Of a DNA stretch of 64,000 bases, positions 1 to 10,300 are shown one piece after another; position 1 is the first letter of the stretch, and every line of letters starts with the position of its first letter. This stretch comes from an uncultured Maricaulis sp. (lineage in GTDB: Bacteria > Pseudomonadota > Alphaproteobacteria > Caulobacterales > Maricaulaceae): the NCBI RefSeq assembly GCF_947259345.1, contig NZ_CAMYLS010000001.1, positions 87,108 to 151,107 on the forward strand, given 5' to 3'. A program made the position numbers and the translations under genes. The notes beneath the pieces were generated by a model. That model saw only the letters and a program-made list of their open reading frames with translations. It made no database searches and was not told the origin of the DNA.

Positions 1-1329
1 CCAGCTCGGCTTCAGGAAGACGCCCTGTTCATAGTCTTCGATCAGGCCGCGCTCGCGAAAGGCTTCCATCTTCTCGGCCAGGCTGTCCGGGACCGACATG
101 GTCTGACAGTATTGCCAGAAGGGTGTGTCGTCCCGTTCTGTGGCTTTGTAGTGAAGGATAAGGAAATCCCGGATTCGGGTGTATTCGCGATCCATGATGC
201 GGTTGAACTCCTCCGTCTCCACCGGGTTCCATTCCCCGGTTGGAAAGAGATCCAGCAAATGCCCGATTGCGGACTGGATGAGGTGGATTGACGTCGATTC
301 CAGCGGCTCGAGGAAACCGGACGACAGGCCGATGGCGACGCAATTGGCGTTCCATTGCCGTTTCCGTTTGCCCGCCACAAAGCGCAGCCGATTGGGCTCG
401 CCCAGTGGTTCGCCTTCCAATTGCTCGCGCAACAGGGTCTCTGCTGCGTCATCATCCATGAACCGGCTCGCATAGACGTGGCCATTGCCAACGCGGTGCT
501 GCAAGGGAATGCGCCATGCCCAGCCGGCGGCGAGCGCGGTGGCGCGTGTAAAGGGCGGCAAATCACCCGTCGAGCTCGACGGCATGGCGATGGCGCGATC
601 GCAGGGCAGCCAATGGGACCAGTCTTCATAGCCGCTGGACAAGGCGCCCTCGGTGATCAGCCCGCGAAAGCCTGAACAGTCGATAAAAAAGTCGGCGTCG
701 CGGTGTTGGCCGTCCTCGAGCGAGACCGAGCGAACGCGCCCGCTTTCACCGTCGAGCTGAACATTGTTTATCCGCCCTTCGGTACGGACCACGCCGCGCG
801 CCTCCGCGTACGCCCGAAGGTAGCGAGCATAGAGGCCGGCATCGAACTGGAAGGCATAGGCATAGGTTGAGGCAAGATCGCGCGGGTCTGCGGCCGGTGC
901 GCGAAAGCGATGCTTGCGGGCCATCCGGATGGCCAGCGAATAGGTGTCGAGCGGGCCGAGCGCGGCTTCGCCGCCGCCAGCCTGCCACTGGTGATGAAAA
1001 TCGACCGGGTCACCCGGAACGCCAAAGGCCCCGAATGGGTGCATATAGCGGTCGCCGATGCGGCCCCAGTCGCGAAACTCGATGGCCAATTTGTAAGTCG
1101 CCTTGGTCCGCGCCATGAAATCGGCCTCGTCAATGCCGAGGCTCGCATTGAAGTAGCGTATATGGGGTATGGTCGACTCGCCGACGCCAACCGTGCCAAT
1201 CGCCTCGGATTCAATCAATTCGACTTGAATCTGTTGGTTGGGGAAACGGTTGGAGAGGGCAGCTGCGGTCATCCAGCCAGCCGTCCCCCCCCCAATAATC
1301 AACACGCGATTGACTCTATTGTCTGACAT
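1..1329 (-). CDS. flavin-dependent tryptophan halogenase family protein (3' end outside window)
   Basis: The minus-strand frame opens at an ATG at 1329 and stays open to base 1, giving 443 codons; the C-terminus is beyond the window. Seen: an N-terminal dinucleotide-binding motif GGGTAGW (residues 13-19), a VGVGEST segment near residue 45, a TYKLAIEF stretch holding the candidate catalytic lysine (PrnA Lys79 equivalent), and AAGWAWRIP, the WxWxIP signature of FADH2-dependent halogenases. Family knowledge: PrnA-type enzymes chlorinate or brominate tryptophan or other aromatics; many relatives in Caulobacterales and sphingomonads sit beside TonB receptors and have no proven substrate. The gene is divergent from the TonB receptor at 1624, so the two probably share a control region. 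The GGG motif is encoded by nine consecutive G residues. Family membership is clear; substrate is unknown. Confidence 0.9.
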   Translation of the reverse strand, partial: MSDNRVNRVLIIGGGTAGWMTAAALSNRFPNQQIQVELIESEAIGTVGVGESTIPHIRYFNASLGIDEADFMARTKATYKLAIEFRDWGRIGDRYMHPFGAFGVPGDPVDFHHQWQAGGGEAALGPLDTYSLAIRMARKHRFRAPAADPRDLASTYAYAFQFDAGLYARYLRAYAEARGVVRTEGRINNVQLDGESGRVRSVSLEDGQHRDADFFIDCSGFRGLITEGALSSGYEDWSHWLPCDRAIAMPSSSTGDLPPFTRATALAAGWAWRIPLQHRVGNGHVYASRFMDDDAAETLLREQLEGEPLGEPNRLRFVAGKRKRQWNANCVAIGLSSGFLEPLESTSIHLIQSAIGHLLDLFPTGEWNPVETEEFNRIMDREYTRIRDFLILHYKATERDDTPFWQYCQTMSVPDSLAEKMEAFRERGLIEDYEQGVFLKPSW

Positions 1330-1623
1330 TGTAACCCGGCCTCCCCGCCGATCTCCTCTGAAGCTTATCGGAGCAGATCAATCAGCGTCAACGCTCCAAC
1401 CGCGTGAAATAGCAAGCAGGAATAGGGCCGTATTCATGAATTGACAACGTGGACAATTACGCTAGCGTTGCATTCGAGGAACAGGTCGGAACAAGCTTTC
1501 AATCAGTTGGCAGACGGAGGTTGCCTTGATCCGGATCTTGGATTACCGATTTCAATAATCAGACATTTGCAATATGCAAAATTAGTAGCGCTAACAAAAG
1601 CGCGTCAAAGGGGAGGAAGTCTG
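1330..1623. promoter_or_regulatory. divergent control region between halogenase and TonB receptor genes
   Basis: This 294-base gap is more A+T rich than its neighbours and contains no convincing gene. It holds a TTGACA at 1441-1446 with TAGCGT 16 bases further on (candidate -35/-10, plus strand), a perfect 10-base palindrome ACGCTAGCGT at 1459-1468, and TTAGTAGCGCTAACAA at 1582-1597, a CG-centred near-palindrome of the LacI-family operator type. A GGGGAGG Shine-Dalgarno lies just before the receptor start at 1624. The promoter assignment is inferred from sequence likeness only. Confidence 0.5.
1582..1597. promoter_or_regulatory. candidate LacI-family operator upstream of TonB receptor
   Basis: TTAGTAGCGCTAACAA is centred on a CG step; the left half matches the reverse complement of the right half at 6 of 8 positions and the inner eight bases TAGCGCTA are a perfect palindrome. 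The right half CGCTAACAA recurs at 23431-23439 before the second sugar symporter. LacI-family repressors typically bind such sites, and two LacI genes lie in this window. Confidence 0.4.
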
Positions 1624-4600
1624 ATGGAAAAATCACCGACGGTACCCGTGTACCTTGCGGGTCGTGGTCGCTGTCGCGGCTGGAAGACGGGCGTATCTGC
1701 TTTCGCCCTGACTGCGCTGCTTGCCGTGTCACCGACTTATGGCCAGGACGACGATACGCCGGACGATGCAGAGGAAAGTTCGTCGACGGATGTTATCCAG
1801 GTCACCGGATTCCGGTCCAGTCTGCAAACATCGCAAACGATCAAGCGCGACAGTGAAGTCGTGGTTGACTCGATTACAGCTGACGACATTGGCGCCCTGC
1901 CGGATCGCTCCGTCACCGAGGCGCTGCAGCGCGTGCCGGGGGTCTCGATTGACCGCTTCCGCGCGGGTGTCGATCCGGATCACTTCTCGATCGAAGGGTC
2001 GGGCGTTGTTGTGCGTGGTTTGACCTGGGTTCGCTCTGAACTCAACGGACGTGATACCTTCTCGGCCAATAACGGCCGCATCCTCAGCTTCTCCGACGTT
2101 CCGTCCGAACTCATGGGCGGCGTCGACGTGTTCAAGAGTCCGTCCGCGGACATGATCGAGGGCGGAATTTCCGGCACGATCAACCTGCGCACTCGCCGTC
2201 CCTTCGATGGGGCGCCGACCATCTCCGGCTCGATCGAGTCGAGCTACGGAGATTTCGCGGAGGAGTCGGCGCCGACCTATTCCGTGATGGGGTCAAATCG
2301 CTGGGATACCGGCACGAGCGGTGAGTTCGGTCTGCTGATCAACTATGTGAACTCCGAACTGATTTCCCGTTCTGACGGGCAACAGATTTCGAACTACGCC
2401 GAACGCACTCTCTATGACAACGGCGATGTCGTGGATCCGGGGGCCGGCACGCCGGTCGGCACGGTCTACTTCCCGCGCGGTGCGGCCTTCCGCTCTCAGA
2501 TTTTCGAGCGTCAACGCGAAGGTCTCGGTGCGGCGGCCCAGTGGCGTTCGGAAGATCGCACGATGGAGGCCACGCTCCAGTACCTGCGCTCCGACTCGCA
2601 ACAGGCCTGGACCGAGCATGCGATGGAAATCGCGACCGACAATGTCGCGTCGTCCGGCGATTCTCGTGCTGTGGCCGGGACGCAATTGACCTTCGGCCCG
2701 ACCGGCCTGTTCACCTCGGGCGCGATCACGTCCGATGACAATGGTTGGCGGGCTGACCAAAACGGTGCCGACGCCCGCTCTCCTATCGGTGGTCTGCAGT
2801 CGAACAATATCCGTCGTGATGTGATGCAGAACTATCTGACCGAGGATATAGGCTTCAATTTCAAGTGGGCGCCGAATGAAAGCTGGTCTTTCAACTTCGA
2901 CTTCCAGCGCGTCGAGTCCGAGGTCGATGTCATCGATATCGGTCTTTGGACCTCGACCTATCAGAACGCGGTCATTCAGATGAATGGTGACGACATCCCG
3001 TCCGTCACCTTCACCCCGCCCGGTCCTGACGGCACGCCGTGTGCCGGAGACCCGGGTACGGCAAACTGTCCGGGCTATTTCCGTCCGCCGCATGACAGTT
3101 TTTCGGACCCGTTCAATTCATTCCCCCGCGCCGCGATGGACCATCTCGAGCAAAGCGAAGGGACGCTCGATTCTTTCCGCGCCGACGGTGAGTATCACTT
3201 CAACAATCCCGATCGCTGGGCAGAATCCATCCGTTTTGGCTATCGGCATGCAAACCGCGACCAGATCACACGCTTCTCGACCTATAACTGGGGCGTGATC
3301 TCCGAGCAGTGGGGCAATGGTGGCCCTGTCTGGCTCGACGGCAATGTCGCTGGCGTTGGCAATCTTGCGGACAACTTCTCGACCTTTGCCTTCGACAACT
3401 TCATGCGTGGTGATGTGCCCGTACCGACCGGCGACCAGCCGCGACTGTTCTGGGGCGAGAACATTATCGACAACTACGCGAACATGGAGAATTTCGCCTC
3501 GACCGTCGGCACCTCATGGCGCCCCACGACGACGTGCGAAAACTGGGAACCGCTTGCCGCGCGTTGCGGCCAGATGGAGCCGGGTACGCCCTTCCTTCTG
3601 CAGGAAGTTAATCCGATCCAGGAGACCTCCGACGCTCTCTATGCGATGTTCCGCTTCGATCAGGATCTGGATAGCGGCACGCAGGTCTCCGGCAATTTTG
3701 GCCTGCGCTGGGTCAGCATGACTCGCGACACGCAGGGCTATCATTCCTTCACGGATGTGAACTTCAACACCGATGCGGAATGTGCGGCAATTCCGGCCGG
3801 TCAGACGCCGCCGAACTTCTGTCTGCTCAGTCAGGCCGAGCGGGACGCTGCCCGTAGTTTTGCGGACGGCTCGATCACGCCGAACGCGACCAGTCACGAA
3901 ATGGAATACTATCTTCCGAGCTTCAACGTCGTGGCCCGGATGGAGAATGGTTGGCAGTTCCGCTTCGGCGCGTCCAAGACCATCACCATGCCGGATGTGG
4001 GCCTGACGAGGAACTACTACAACATCACCCTGCAAGGTCCGGAATTTGGTCAGAACAACGAATTCCTCGGCCCGCGCATTAGCTCGACCGTTGGCAATCC
4101 CTATCTTGACCCGATCGAGTCGATGAATTTCGACGCATCGGCCGAGTGGTATTTCGCCGATGTCGGCTCGCTGACCGTCGCGCTCTTCTACAAGCAGCTC
4201 GACAATGTCATCACGAACGGCACCGACCGTCTGTCCTTCACCAATAACGGAGCGACTTTCGACGGGATCGTGACCACGCCGTCGAATTCCCCGGAACAGG
4301 GTACGGTCAAGGGCTTCGAGCTCGCCTACCAGCAGACCTATGACTTCCTGCCGGGCCCGTTGTCGAACCTGGGCATGAACGCAAGCTACACCTATGTCGA
4401 CAGTGAAGGGGTGGTTCAGTCCACGCTCTCCGCGACCGACCCGGATGTGGCGGCCGGCCGGGTGGCGAATATCGACACCAGCCTGCTTCCGCTTCAGGGC
4501 CTGTCCGAACACACATTCAACGTGTCCGGCTTCTATGAATCGGATCGACTGGCGTTGCGCCTTGCCTACGCTTGGCGTTCCGACTTCGTGGTGACCGTTC

Positions 4601-4830
4601 GTGATGTGATCGTGCCGTTCGCACCGATCGTGCAGGAGAGTGGTGGTCAGCTCGATGGCTCCGCCTTCTTCTCGATCAATGACAATATCCGTGTCGGGGT
4701 GCAGGGTGTGAACCTGCTCAACCAGGTCACACGCACCAGCCAGGTCCTGAATGACGACCTGCTGACCGCGCCGCGCTCCTGGTTCATGAATGACCGTCGG
4801 GTCACCTTCATCCTGCGGGCAACCTACTAG
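1624..4830 (+). CDS. TonB-dependent receptor (TonB-Xanth-Caul type), carbohydrate uptake
   Basis: Outer-membrane active transporter of 1068 aa. The ATG at 1624 was chosen over upstream TTG/ATG codons because GGGGAGG precedes it and it begins a plausible signal peptide ending near SPTYGQ. Seen: a TonB-box-like DVIQVTGF right after the signal region, a plug domain (SITADDIGALPDRSVTEAL, VPGVSI, GGVDVFKSPSADMIEGGISGTINLRT), then a long beta-barrel with many aromatic/glycine strands, ending in RATY. The family usually imports oligosaccharides, siderophores or cobalamin; the GH10 xylanase directly downstream argues for xylo- or gluco-oligosaccharides, which is inference. It stands alone between a divergent halogenase gene and a strong terminator at 4848. 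Confidence 0.95.
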   Translation: MEKSPTVPVYLAGRGRCRGWKTGVSAFALTALLAVSPTYGQDDDTPDDAEESSSTDVIQVTGFRSSLQTSQTIKRDSEVVVDSITADDIGALPDRSVTEALQRVPGVSIDRFRAGVDPDHFSIEGSGVVVRGLTWVRSELNGRDTFSANNGRILSFSDVPSELMGGVDVFKSPSADMIEGGISGTINLRTRRPFDGAPTISGSIESSYGDFAEESAPTYSVMGSNRWDTGTSGEFGLLINYVNSELISRSDGQQISNYAERTLYDNGDVVDPGAGTPVGTVYFPRGAAFRSQIFERQREGLGAAAQWRSEDRTMEATLQYLRSDSQQAWTEHAMEIATDNVASSGDSRAVAGTQLTFGPTGLFTSGAITSDDNGWRADQNGADARSPIGGLQSNNIRRDVMQNYLTEDIGFNFKWAPNESWSFNFDFQRVESEVDVIDIGLWTSTYQNAVIQMNGDDIPSVTFTPPGPDGTPCAGDPGTANCPGYFRPPHDSFSDPFNSFPRAAMDHLEQSEGTLDSFRADGEYHFNNPDRWAESIRFGYRHANRDQITRFSTYNWGVISEQWGNGGPVWLDGNVAGVGNLADNFSTFAFDNFMRGDVPVPTGDQPRLFWGENIIDNYANMENFASTVGTSWRPTTTCENWEPLAARCGQMEPGTPFLLQEVNPIQETSDALYAMFRFDQDLDSGTQVSGNFGLRWVSMTRDTQGYHSFTDVNFNTDAECAAIPAGQTPPNFCLLSQAERDAARSFADGSITPNATSHEMEYYLPSFNVVARMENGWQFRFGASKTITMPDVGLTRNYYNITLQGPEFGQNNEFLGPRISSTVGNPYLDPIESMNFDASAEWYFADVGSLTVALFYKQLDNVITNGTDRLSFTNNGATFDGIVTTPSNSPEQGTVKGFELAYQQTYDFLPGPLSNLGMNASYTYVDSEGVVQSTLSATDPDVAAGRVANIDTSLLPLQGLSEHTFNVSGFYESDRLALRLAYAWRSDFVVTVRDVIVPFAPIVQESGGQLDGSAFFSINDNIRVGVQGVNLLNQVTRTSQVLNDDLLTAPRSWFMNDRRVTFILRATY

Positions 4831-4847
4831 GTTGGCCCAATAATTGG

Positions 4848-4888
4848 GGGGCGCAGGAACGGTTCGCCGTCCCTGCGCCCCTTTTTTC
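4848..4888 (+). terminator. rho-independent terminator after TonB receptor
   Basis: The arm GGGGCGCAGG (4848-4857) pairs perfectly with CCTGCGCCCC (4872-4881), with further pairing of ACGG with CCGT around a TTCG loop, followed by six T residues. It lies 17 bases after the receptor stop codon and before the xylanase start at 4918, so the xylanase needs read-through or a promoter within this short gap. Confidence 0.9.
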
Positions 4889-4917
4889 TTGCGTGAATGA
4901 CAAACCCGGAGGGGTCC

Positions 4918-6063
4918 ATGGTCAAAGCCATCAATCGACGTGAGGCACTTCTTCTCGCTGCCGGCGGTTTGGCCGCCTGTTCCGCTCCGAACGTCCTGGC
5001 AGACGAGTCGCGGTCCCTTCATAGACTGGCCCAGGCCAAGGGCATGCGCTTCGGGACTGCGGTCGGCATGGGGCAGGCGGGGACCTTGACGGGTGCATTC
5101 GGCGATCCGGACTATCGCGCTCTTATCGAGCGTGAATGCGGCATCTTGGTCCATGAGAATGCCCTTAAATGGTATGTACTTCGCCCTGACGCCGACACCT
5201 ATTTCTATGACCCGGCCGACCGGCTGGTGGATTTTGCCAGCGAGCAAAACATGGCGGTGCGCGGCCATACCCTGCTCTGGAACCGGGAAGAATACTCGCC
5301 AGCCTGGGTCAATAATTACAACTTCGGGAGCCGTCCGGGGGCGGAGGCGGAACGCCTCGTGGTCGACCATGTTCGCGCGATTGTTGCGCGCTATCGTGGC
5401 CGGATCACCTCCTGGGATGTGATCAATGAAACCATTGATCCGTCGACCGGACGCCTGCGCGAAACCTCGCTGACACGCCACCTCGGAGAAAACATCATAG
5501 ACATCGCCTACCACGCGACCCGTGAGGCCGATCCGGACGGCGAGATTGTCTATAATGATTATATGAGCTGGGAAGCCGGCCATGAAACCCATCAGGAAGG
5601 CGTACTGCGTCTTCTCGAAGGCATGGTTGAGCGCGGCGTCCCGATCGACGCGCTTGGCGTGCAGAGCCATATCGGTTCGGGCAATTACGATACGTCCGTC
5701 GGTTTCGACACAGCCCGCGACGACCATTGGCGGGGCTTTCTGGATCAGGTTACCGGCCTCGGCCTAGACCTTGCCATCACCGAGTTCGACGTCCACGACA
5801 AGAATCTGCCCTATGACATCGAGAGCCGGGATCAGGCAGTAGCCGAACTGGCGCGCCGCTATCTCGATCTGATGTTCAGCTACCCCCAGACACGGGATGT
5901 CCTCGTCTGGGGGCTCTCGGATCGCTATTCCTGGCTTCAGAATGTCTGGCCGCGGAGCGATGGTGCGGCCAAGCGGCCGACGCCTTATGATGCCGATTTC
6001 CGGGCGAAACCGTTGCGCGCTGCAATTGCGGCAGCGTTCGAGGCTGCGGCGCCTCGCGGTTGA
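4918..6063 (+). CDS. endo-1,4-beta-xylanase, glycoside hydrolase family 10
   Basis: Hydrolyses internal beta-1,4 bonds of xylan. The protein is 381 aa from the ATG at 4918 (preceded by GGAGGGG); an in-frame ATG at 4897 is less likely. The N-terminus NRREALLLAAGG is a twin-arginine motif and runs into LAAC, a lipobox, so it should be a Tat-exported lipoprotein anchored in the cell envelope. The GH10 core shows the acid/base Glu171 in WDVINETID and the nucleophile Glu289 in ITEFDVHD, along with HTLLWN and a C-terminal LVWGLSDRYSWL. No extra carbohydrate-binding domain is seen. It is 87 bases from the TonB receptor, fitting a xylan-uptake pair. Confidence 0.96.
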   Translation: MVKAINRREALLLAAGGLAACSAPNVLADESRSLHRLAQAKGMRFGTAVGMGQAGTLTGAFGDPDYRALIERECGILVHENALKWYVLRPDADTYFYDPADRLVDFASEQNMAVRGHTLLWNREEYSPAWVNNYNFGSRPGAEAERLVVDHVRAIVARYRGRITSWDVINETIDPSTGRLRETSLTRHLGENIIDIAYHATREADPDGEIVYNDYMSWEAGHETHQEGVLRLLEGMVERGVPIDALGVQSHIGSGNYDTSVGFDTARDDHWRGFLDQVTGLGLDLAITEFDVHDKNLPYDIESRDQAVAELARRYLDLMFSYPQTRDVLVWGLSDRYSWLQNVWPRSDGAAKRPTPYDADFRAKPLRAAIAAAFEAAAPRG

Positions 6064-6199
6064 TACGGGGTAATTTCCGGCGCGTTCGGAGGCAAAACCG
6101 AACCAGCAGGTGCAATCCGCGCGCTCTTTGACGGCTGACGCCTATTTCAATCCTTGCCTTTGCACCGGCGCAAGCCATCTATGCGAGCAGGAGATTGCC

Positions 6200-7327
6200 A
6201 TGCGCCGCGCCAGTTTTTTGATCCTGATTCTTGTTGCCTTCGTGGCAATGACCGCCATCGTCGCCTTTCGGACCCTGATGCCGTCAGGCGAAGCCGAGAT
6301 GGGGCGCGGGTCTCGCGTCCTGCCGGTGGCCGTCGCGACCGTGCCCAGTGTCGAGTTTGCCGATGTGGTGGAAGCGCTCGGAACCGCGCGTGCCAATGAG
6401 ACGGTGACCATAACGGCCCGCGTCACCGATACGATCTCGCGTATCAATTTCGAATCCGGCCAGCGGGTCGATGCCGGAACGATCCTGGTCGAGCTCACCG
6501 ATACAGAAGAGGCGGCCGGGCTCACCGAAGCGCGGACGACGCTGCGTGAAGCACGGCGTGATCTTGATCGGACGAATGATCTGATTGCCCGCGCGGTGGT
6601 GCCCCAATCGCGCCTGGACGAGGCAACGGCAGCCGTCGAGCGCGCGGCCGCCCGCGTTGCCTCCATCGAGGCCCAGCTGGCTGACCGTATTGTGCGGGCG
6701 CCTTTCGCCGGGATTGTGGGGCTCCGTGAAGTCAGCCTCGGCGGTCTGGTCCGGCCCGGTGACACGATTGCCCGCCTCGATGATACCAGCCGGATCAAGC
6801 TCGATTTCACCGTGCCCGAGCGCTTTCTGGCCGTGGTGGCCCCCGGCATGGAGATTGCTGCGCAAACCTCAGCCTACCCGGGTGAGGTCTTCTCCGGCGA
6901 AATCGCCCAGATCGACAGCCGTATTGATCCGGTAACCCGTAGTGTGATCATTCGCGCTGAAATCGAGAATCTTGATGGGCGACTCCTGCCCGGCCAGCTC
7001 ATGACCGTGGAGGTCCGCCGCGATATTCGCGATCGTCCCGCTGTGCCCGGTGCGGCCCTGACCCGTTATCTGGATCAGACCTATGTCTATGTCGTCGAAA
7101 GCAGTGACGGCGAGACGGTGGTTCGCCAACGGACGATCACCCTCGGCCGCCGCTCCGGCACCATGGTCGAGGTGCTGTCAGGGCTTGAGACGGGCGAGCA
7201 GATTATCGCGGAGGGCGTGCATCGCGTCCGTGATGGCGCTGCCGTCACGATCACGCGAGAGATGCAGCTGGGTGCCAATGGCGCAATGACCGGCATCGCT
7301 GTTTCAGGGAGCAGCGCAGCACAATGA
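6200..7327 (+). CDS. RND efflux membrane-fusion (periplasmic adaptor) subunit
   Basis: HlyD/AcrA-type adaptor of 375 aa that links an inner-membrane RND pump to an outer-membrane channel. The start at 6200 follows GCAGGAG and opens with one membrane anchor (residues 5-23, FLILILVAFVAMTAIVAF). Seen in order: a lipoyl/biotinyl-like half (ITARVTDTISRINFESGQRV), an alpha-hairpin rich in Glu/Arg/Ala (AEARTTLREARRDLDR to VERAAARVASIEAQ), the second lipoyl half (RAPFAGIVGLREVSLGG), a beta-barrel and a membrane-proximal domain. The stop overlaps the pump gene by four bases, so the two are translationally coupled. No outer-membrane factor gene follows. Substrate cannot be told from sequence. Confidence 0.93.
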   Translation: MRRASFLILILVAFVAMTAIVAFRTLMPSGEAEMGRGSRVLPVAVATVPSVEFADVVEALGTARANETVTITARVTDTISRINFESGQRVDAGTILVELTDTEEAAGLTEARTTLREARRDLDRTNDLIARAVVPQSRLDEATAAVERAAARVASIEAQLADRIVRAPFAGIVGLREVSLGGLVRPGDTIARLDDTSRIKLDFTVPERFLAVVAPGMEIAAQTSAYPGEVFSGEIAQIDSRIDPVTRSVIIRAEIENLDGRLLPGQLMTVEVRRDIRDRPAVPGAALTRYLDQTYVYVVESSDGETVVRQRTITLGRRSGTMVEVLSGLETGEQIIAEGVHRVRDGAAVTITREMQLGANGAMTGIAVSGSSAAQ

Positions 7328-10300
7328 CACTTTCCGATATCGCGGTCCGGCGTCCCGTTCTGGCTTTTGTTTTTTGTGCCCTGATTGTCGTCTTCGGCGT
7401 GCTGGGCCTGCGTGGCTTGCCGCTGCGCGAATTGCCGGATGTCGATCGTCCCGTTGTGTCGGTTTCCGCGAACTATCCCGGCGCCAACGCCGAAGTGGTC
7501 GAGAACCGCGTCACCCAGCTGATCGAAGACCAGCTGTCCGGCATTGATGGTGTCGAGACGATCACCTCGTCCTCGCGCGACAGCTCTTCGCGGGTCACAA
7601 TCACCTTCTCGCTGGATCGCAATATCGAAGCCGCGGCCAATGATGTCCGGGACTCGGTATCGCGCATTATCGACCGACTTCCCCAAGACGTCGAACAGGT
7701 CGAGGTGCGCAAGCAGGATAGCGATGCACGCCCCTTCATCTGGTATAATCTGCTCTCCGACCGGATGACATCCGAGGAGTTGTCGGACTACGCCGAACGG
7801 ACCTTGCTCGACCGCTTCTCGGTGATTGATGGCGTCGCCCAGGTGCGTATCGGCGGTCAGCGTCGCTACTCGATGCGTATCTGGCTCGACCCCCAGGCCA
7901 TGGCGGCGCGCGGGGTGACGGTCGCGGATATCGACGGCGCGCTGCGAACCCAGAATGTCGAGGTCCCGGGCGGGTCGGTCGAAACGCCGGACACCCAGAT
8001 TGTTGTGCGCGTCGAGCGCCTCTTCGCTGACCCGGACTCTTTCGCCCGCCTCCCCATTGCCCGTACAGGCGAGGGGCATGTTGTGCGGCTGGCCGAGGTC
8101 GCAGACGTGGAGTTGGCGGCCGAAGAGCCGCGCACACTGTTCCGCGGCAATGGGCAGAACATGATCGGACTGGGCTTTGTGCGCCAGAGCCAGGCCAATT
8201 CGGTTGAAGTGGCTGATCTGATTGCGGCTGAGGCTGACCGCATCCGGCTCAACTTGCCTGAAGGCATGGAGATGATCTCCGCCTCGGACGATACGGTCTT
8301 TATCGAGGAGTCGATCAAGGAGGTCTGGCGCACCCTGGCGATCGCCGCGACCCTTGTGGTGCTCGTGATCTATCTCTTTCTCGGCAGCTTCCGCGCCGCC
8401 ATCATCCCCGCTGCGGTGGTCCCGGTCTGTCTGATCGGTGTGTTTGCGGTCCTTTCGGTCGCGGGTTTCTCGATCAATATCCTGACTTTGCTGGCTCTGG
8501 TCCTGGCGATCGGCCTTGTCGTCGACGACTCCATCGTGGTGCTGGAAAACATCCAGCGCCGGGTCGATATGGGCGAACCGCCGGCATTGGCGTCGCTTCG
8601 CGGCGGGCGACAGGTTTTCTTCGCGGTGATTGCCACAACCGCGGTTCTTGTTGCGGTCTTCGTGCCGCTTGTCTTTCTGCCGGGCTTCATCGGCCGCATC
8701 TTTACCGAGCTGGCCCTGACCATTGCCGGTGCGGTCGTGCTGTCCAGCTTCGTCGCGCTGACGCTCTCGCCGATGATGGCGTCCAAGCTCTTGAAGCCCA
8801 GCCGCGAAGCCAAAGGCCTAGCCAGATGGGTCAATCTCCTGGTCGAGAAAGCCCGACGCGCTTACCGGGATAGTCTCGAGATCGCGCTGAAGATGCCAAT
8901 CATCATCGTGCCGATGGTGGTGGTCGCCATGGGCGGCTCAGCCTTCCTGCTCGACCGCCTGCCGGCCGAGCTGACACCGCCGGAAGATCGCGGTTCCTTC
9001 TTCGGCCGCTTCGCCGGACCGGAAGGGGCGAGCTTTGACTACATGTCGGCGCAGGCCGACCAGGTTGAGGCGATCGCCATGGAGTATGTGAACGCCGGCG
9101 AGTTGAACCGGGTTCTGGTGATCTCGCCGGGCTGGGGTGGCAGCGGGTTCAATTCCGGCTTCGTGATCGGGACCATGGCCGATTGGGACGAGCGTCGCCC
9201 GGGCAGCGAGATCATGCGCGAGATCAATGGTCGCCTGGGGCAGCTGACCGGGATCCAGGCGTTTGCCTCAATGCGTTCCTCACTCGGCGGTGGCGGCGGC
9301 GGTGACGATGTCCAATTCGTCCTGCAGGGCCCCGACTATGGCAGTCTCGACCGGCAGGCAGAGCGTTTGCTGGCGGCCATCCAGGAGGGCAATCCGGGCC
9401 TGTTGCGCGCTCGCAAGAATTACGAGCCGACCAGCCCGCGCCTGATCGTCGATATCGACCGCGAACGGGCCGCTGATCTGGGCGTTTCGGTCTCCGAGAT
9501 CGGTCAGACCCTCCAGACCCATCTCGGCTCGCGCCGGGTCGGCCAATTCATCGATCGCGGTGAAGCCTATAATGTCATCATGGAGAACCGCCGCGAAGCC
9601 CGCTCCAGCGCCCAGGATCTGGAAACGCTCTATGTCTCCGGTCGCAGCGGTGAGCTGATCCCGCTCTCCAATCTGGTCTCCTTGAGTGAGGTCGGCGAAG
9701 CGTCTTCCCGCAATCGGGTCGACCGGCAGCGCTCGATAACCATCTCTGCCACGCTCGCTGAAGGCTATACGCTCGGTGAAGCGGTTGGCTGGCTCGATGG
9801 CTGGGCCCAGCGCGACCTGCCGCCGGAAATGAGCACGACCTATCTGGGTGGAGCGAAGGAATTCCTGGACGCAAATTCGGCCGTTCTTTTTGCTTTCGGC
9901 ATGGCGTTGCTGATCGTCTTCCTGGTTCTGGCTGCCCAGTTCGAGAGCCTGATCCAGCCGCTTGTGATCATGCTGACAGTGCCGCTCGCCGTGGCCGGCG
10001 GCCTGTTCGGGCTCGAACTGGTCGGGTCCAGTTTGAACATCTATTCGCAGATCGGTCTGGTTATCCTGATTGGACTGGCGGCAAAGAATGGCATCCTCAT
10101 TGTCGAGTTCGCCAATCAGCTGCGCGAGACGGGTCGCGATTTGCGGACGGCCACGCTGGATGCGGCGGAAACCCGCTTCCGGCCAATCCTGATGACCGGC
10201 ATCTCGACGGCGATCGGTGCTTTCCCGCTGGTCATCGGGACCGGACCAGGCGCGGAGAGCCGAATCACGATCGGCGTGGTGATCTTTGCCGGCGTGGCGG

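Noticed and set aside
1275..1290. Frameshift in the halogenase at the poly-G run
   Set aside because: Nine G residues are exactly three glycine codons and the frame continues with clear halogenase motifs on both sides.
1441..1623. N-terminal extension of the TonB receptor from a TTG at 1441
   Set aside because: The extension has no signal peptide, contains promoter-like and operator-like sequence, and the ATG at 1624 has a strong Shine-Dalgarno and a signal sequence.
3514..5727. Long minus-strand open frame (737 codons) opposite the TonB receptor and xylanase
   Set aside because: It is antisense to two genes with clear family motifs, has low-complexity Arg/Gly/Asp composition and no recognisable domain. 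High-G+C codon bias opens such frames.
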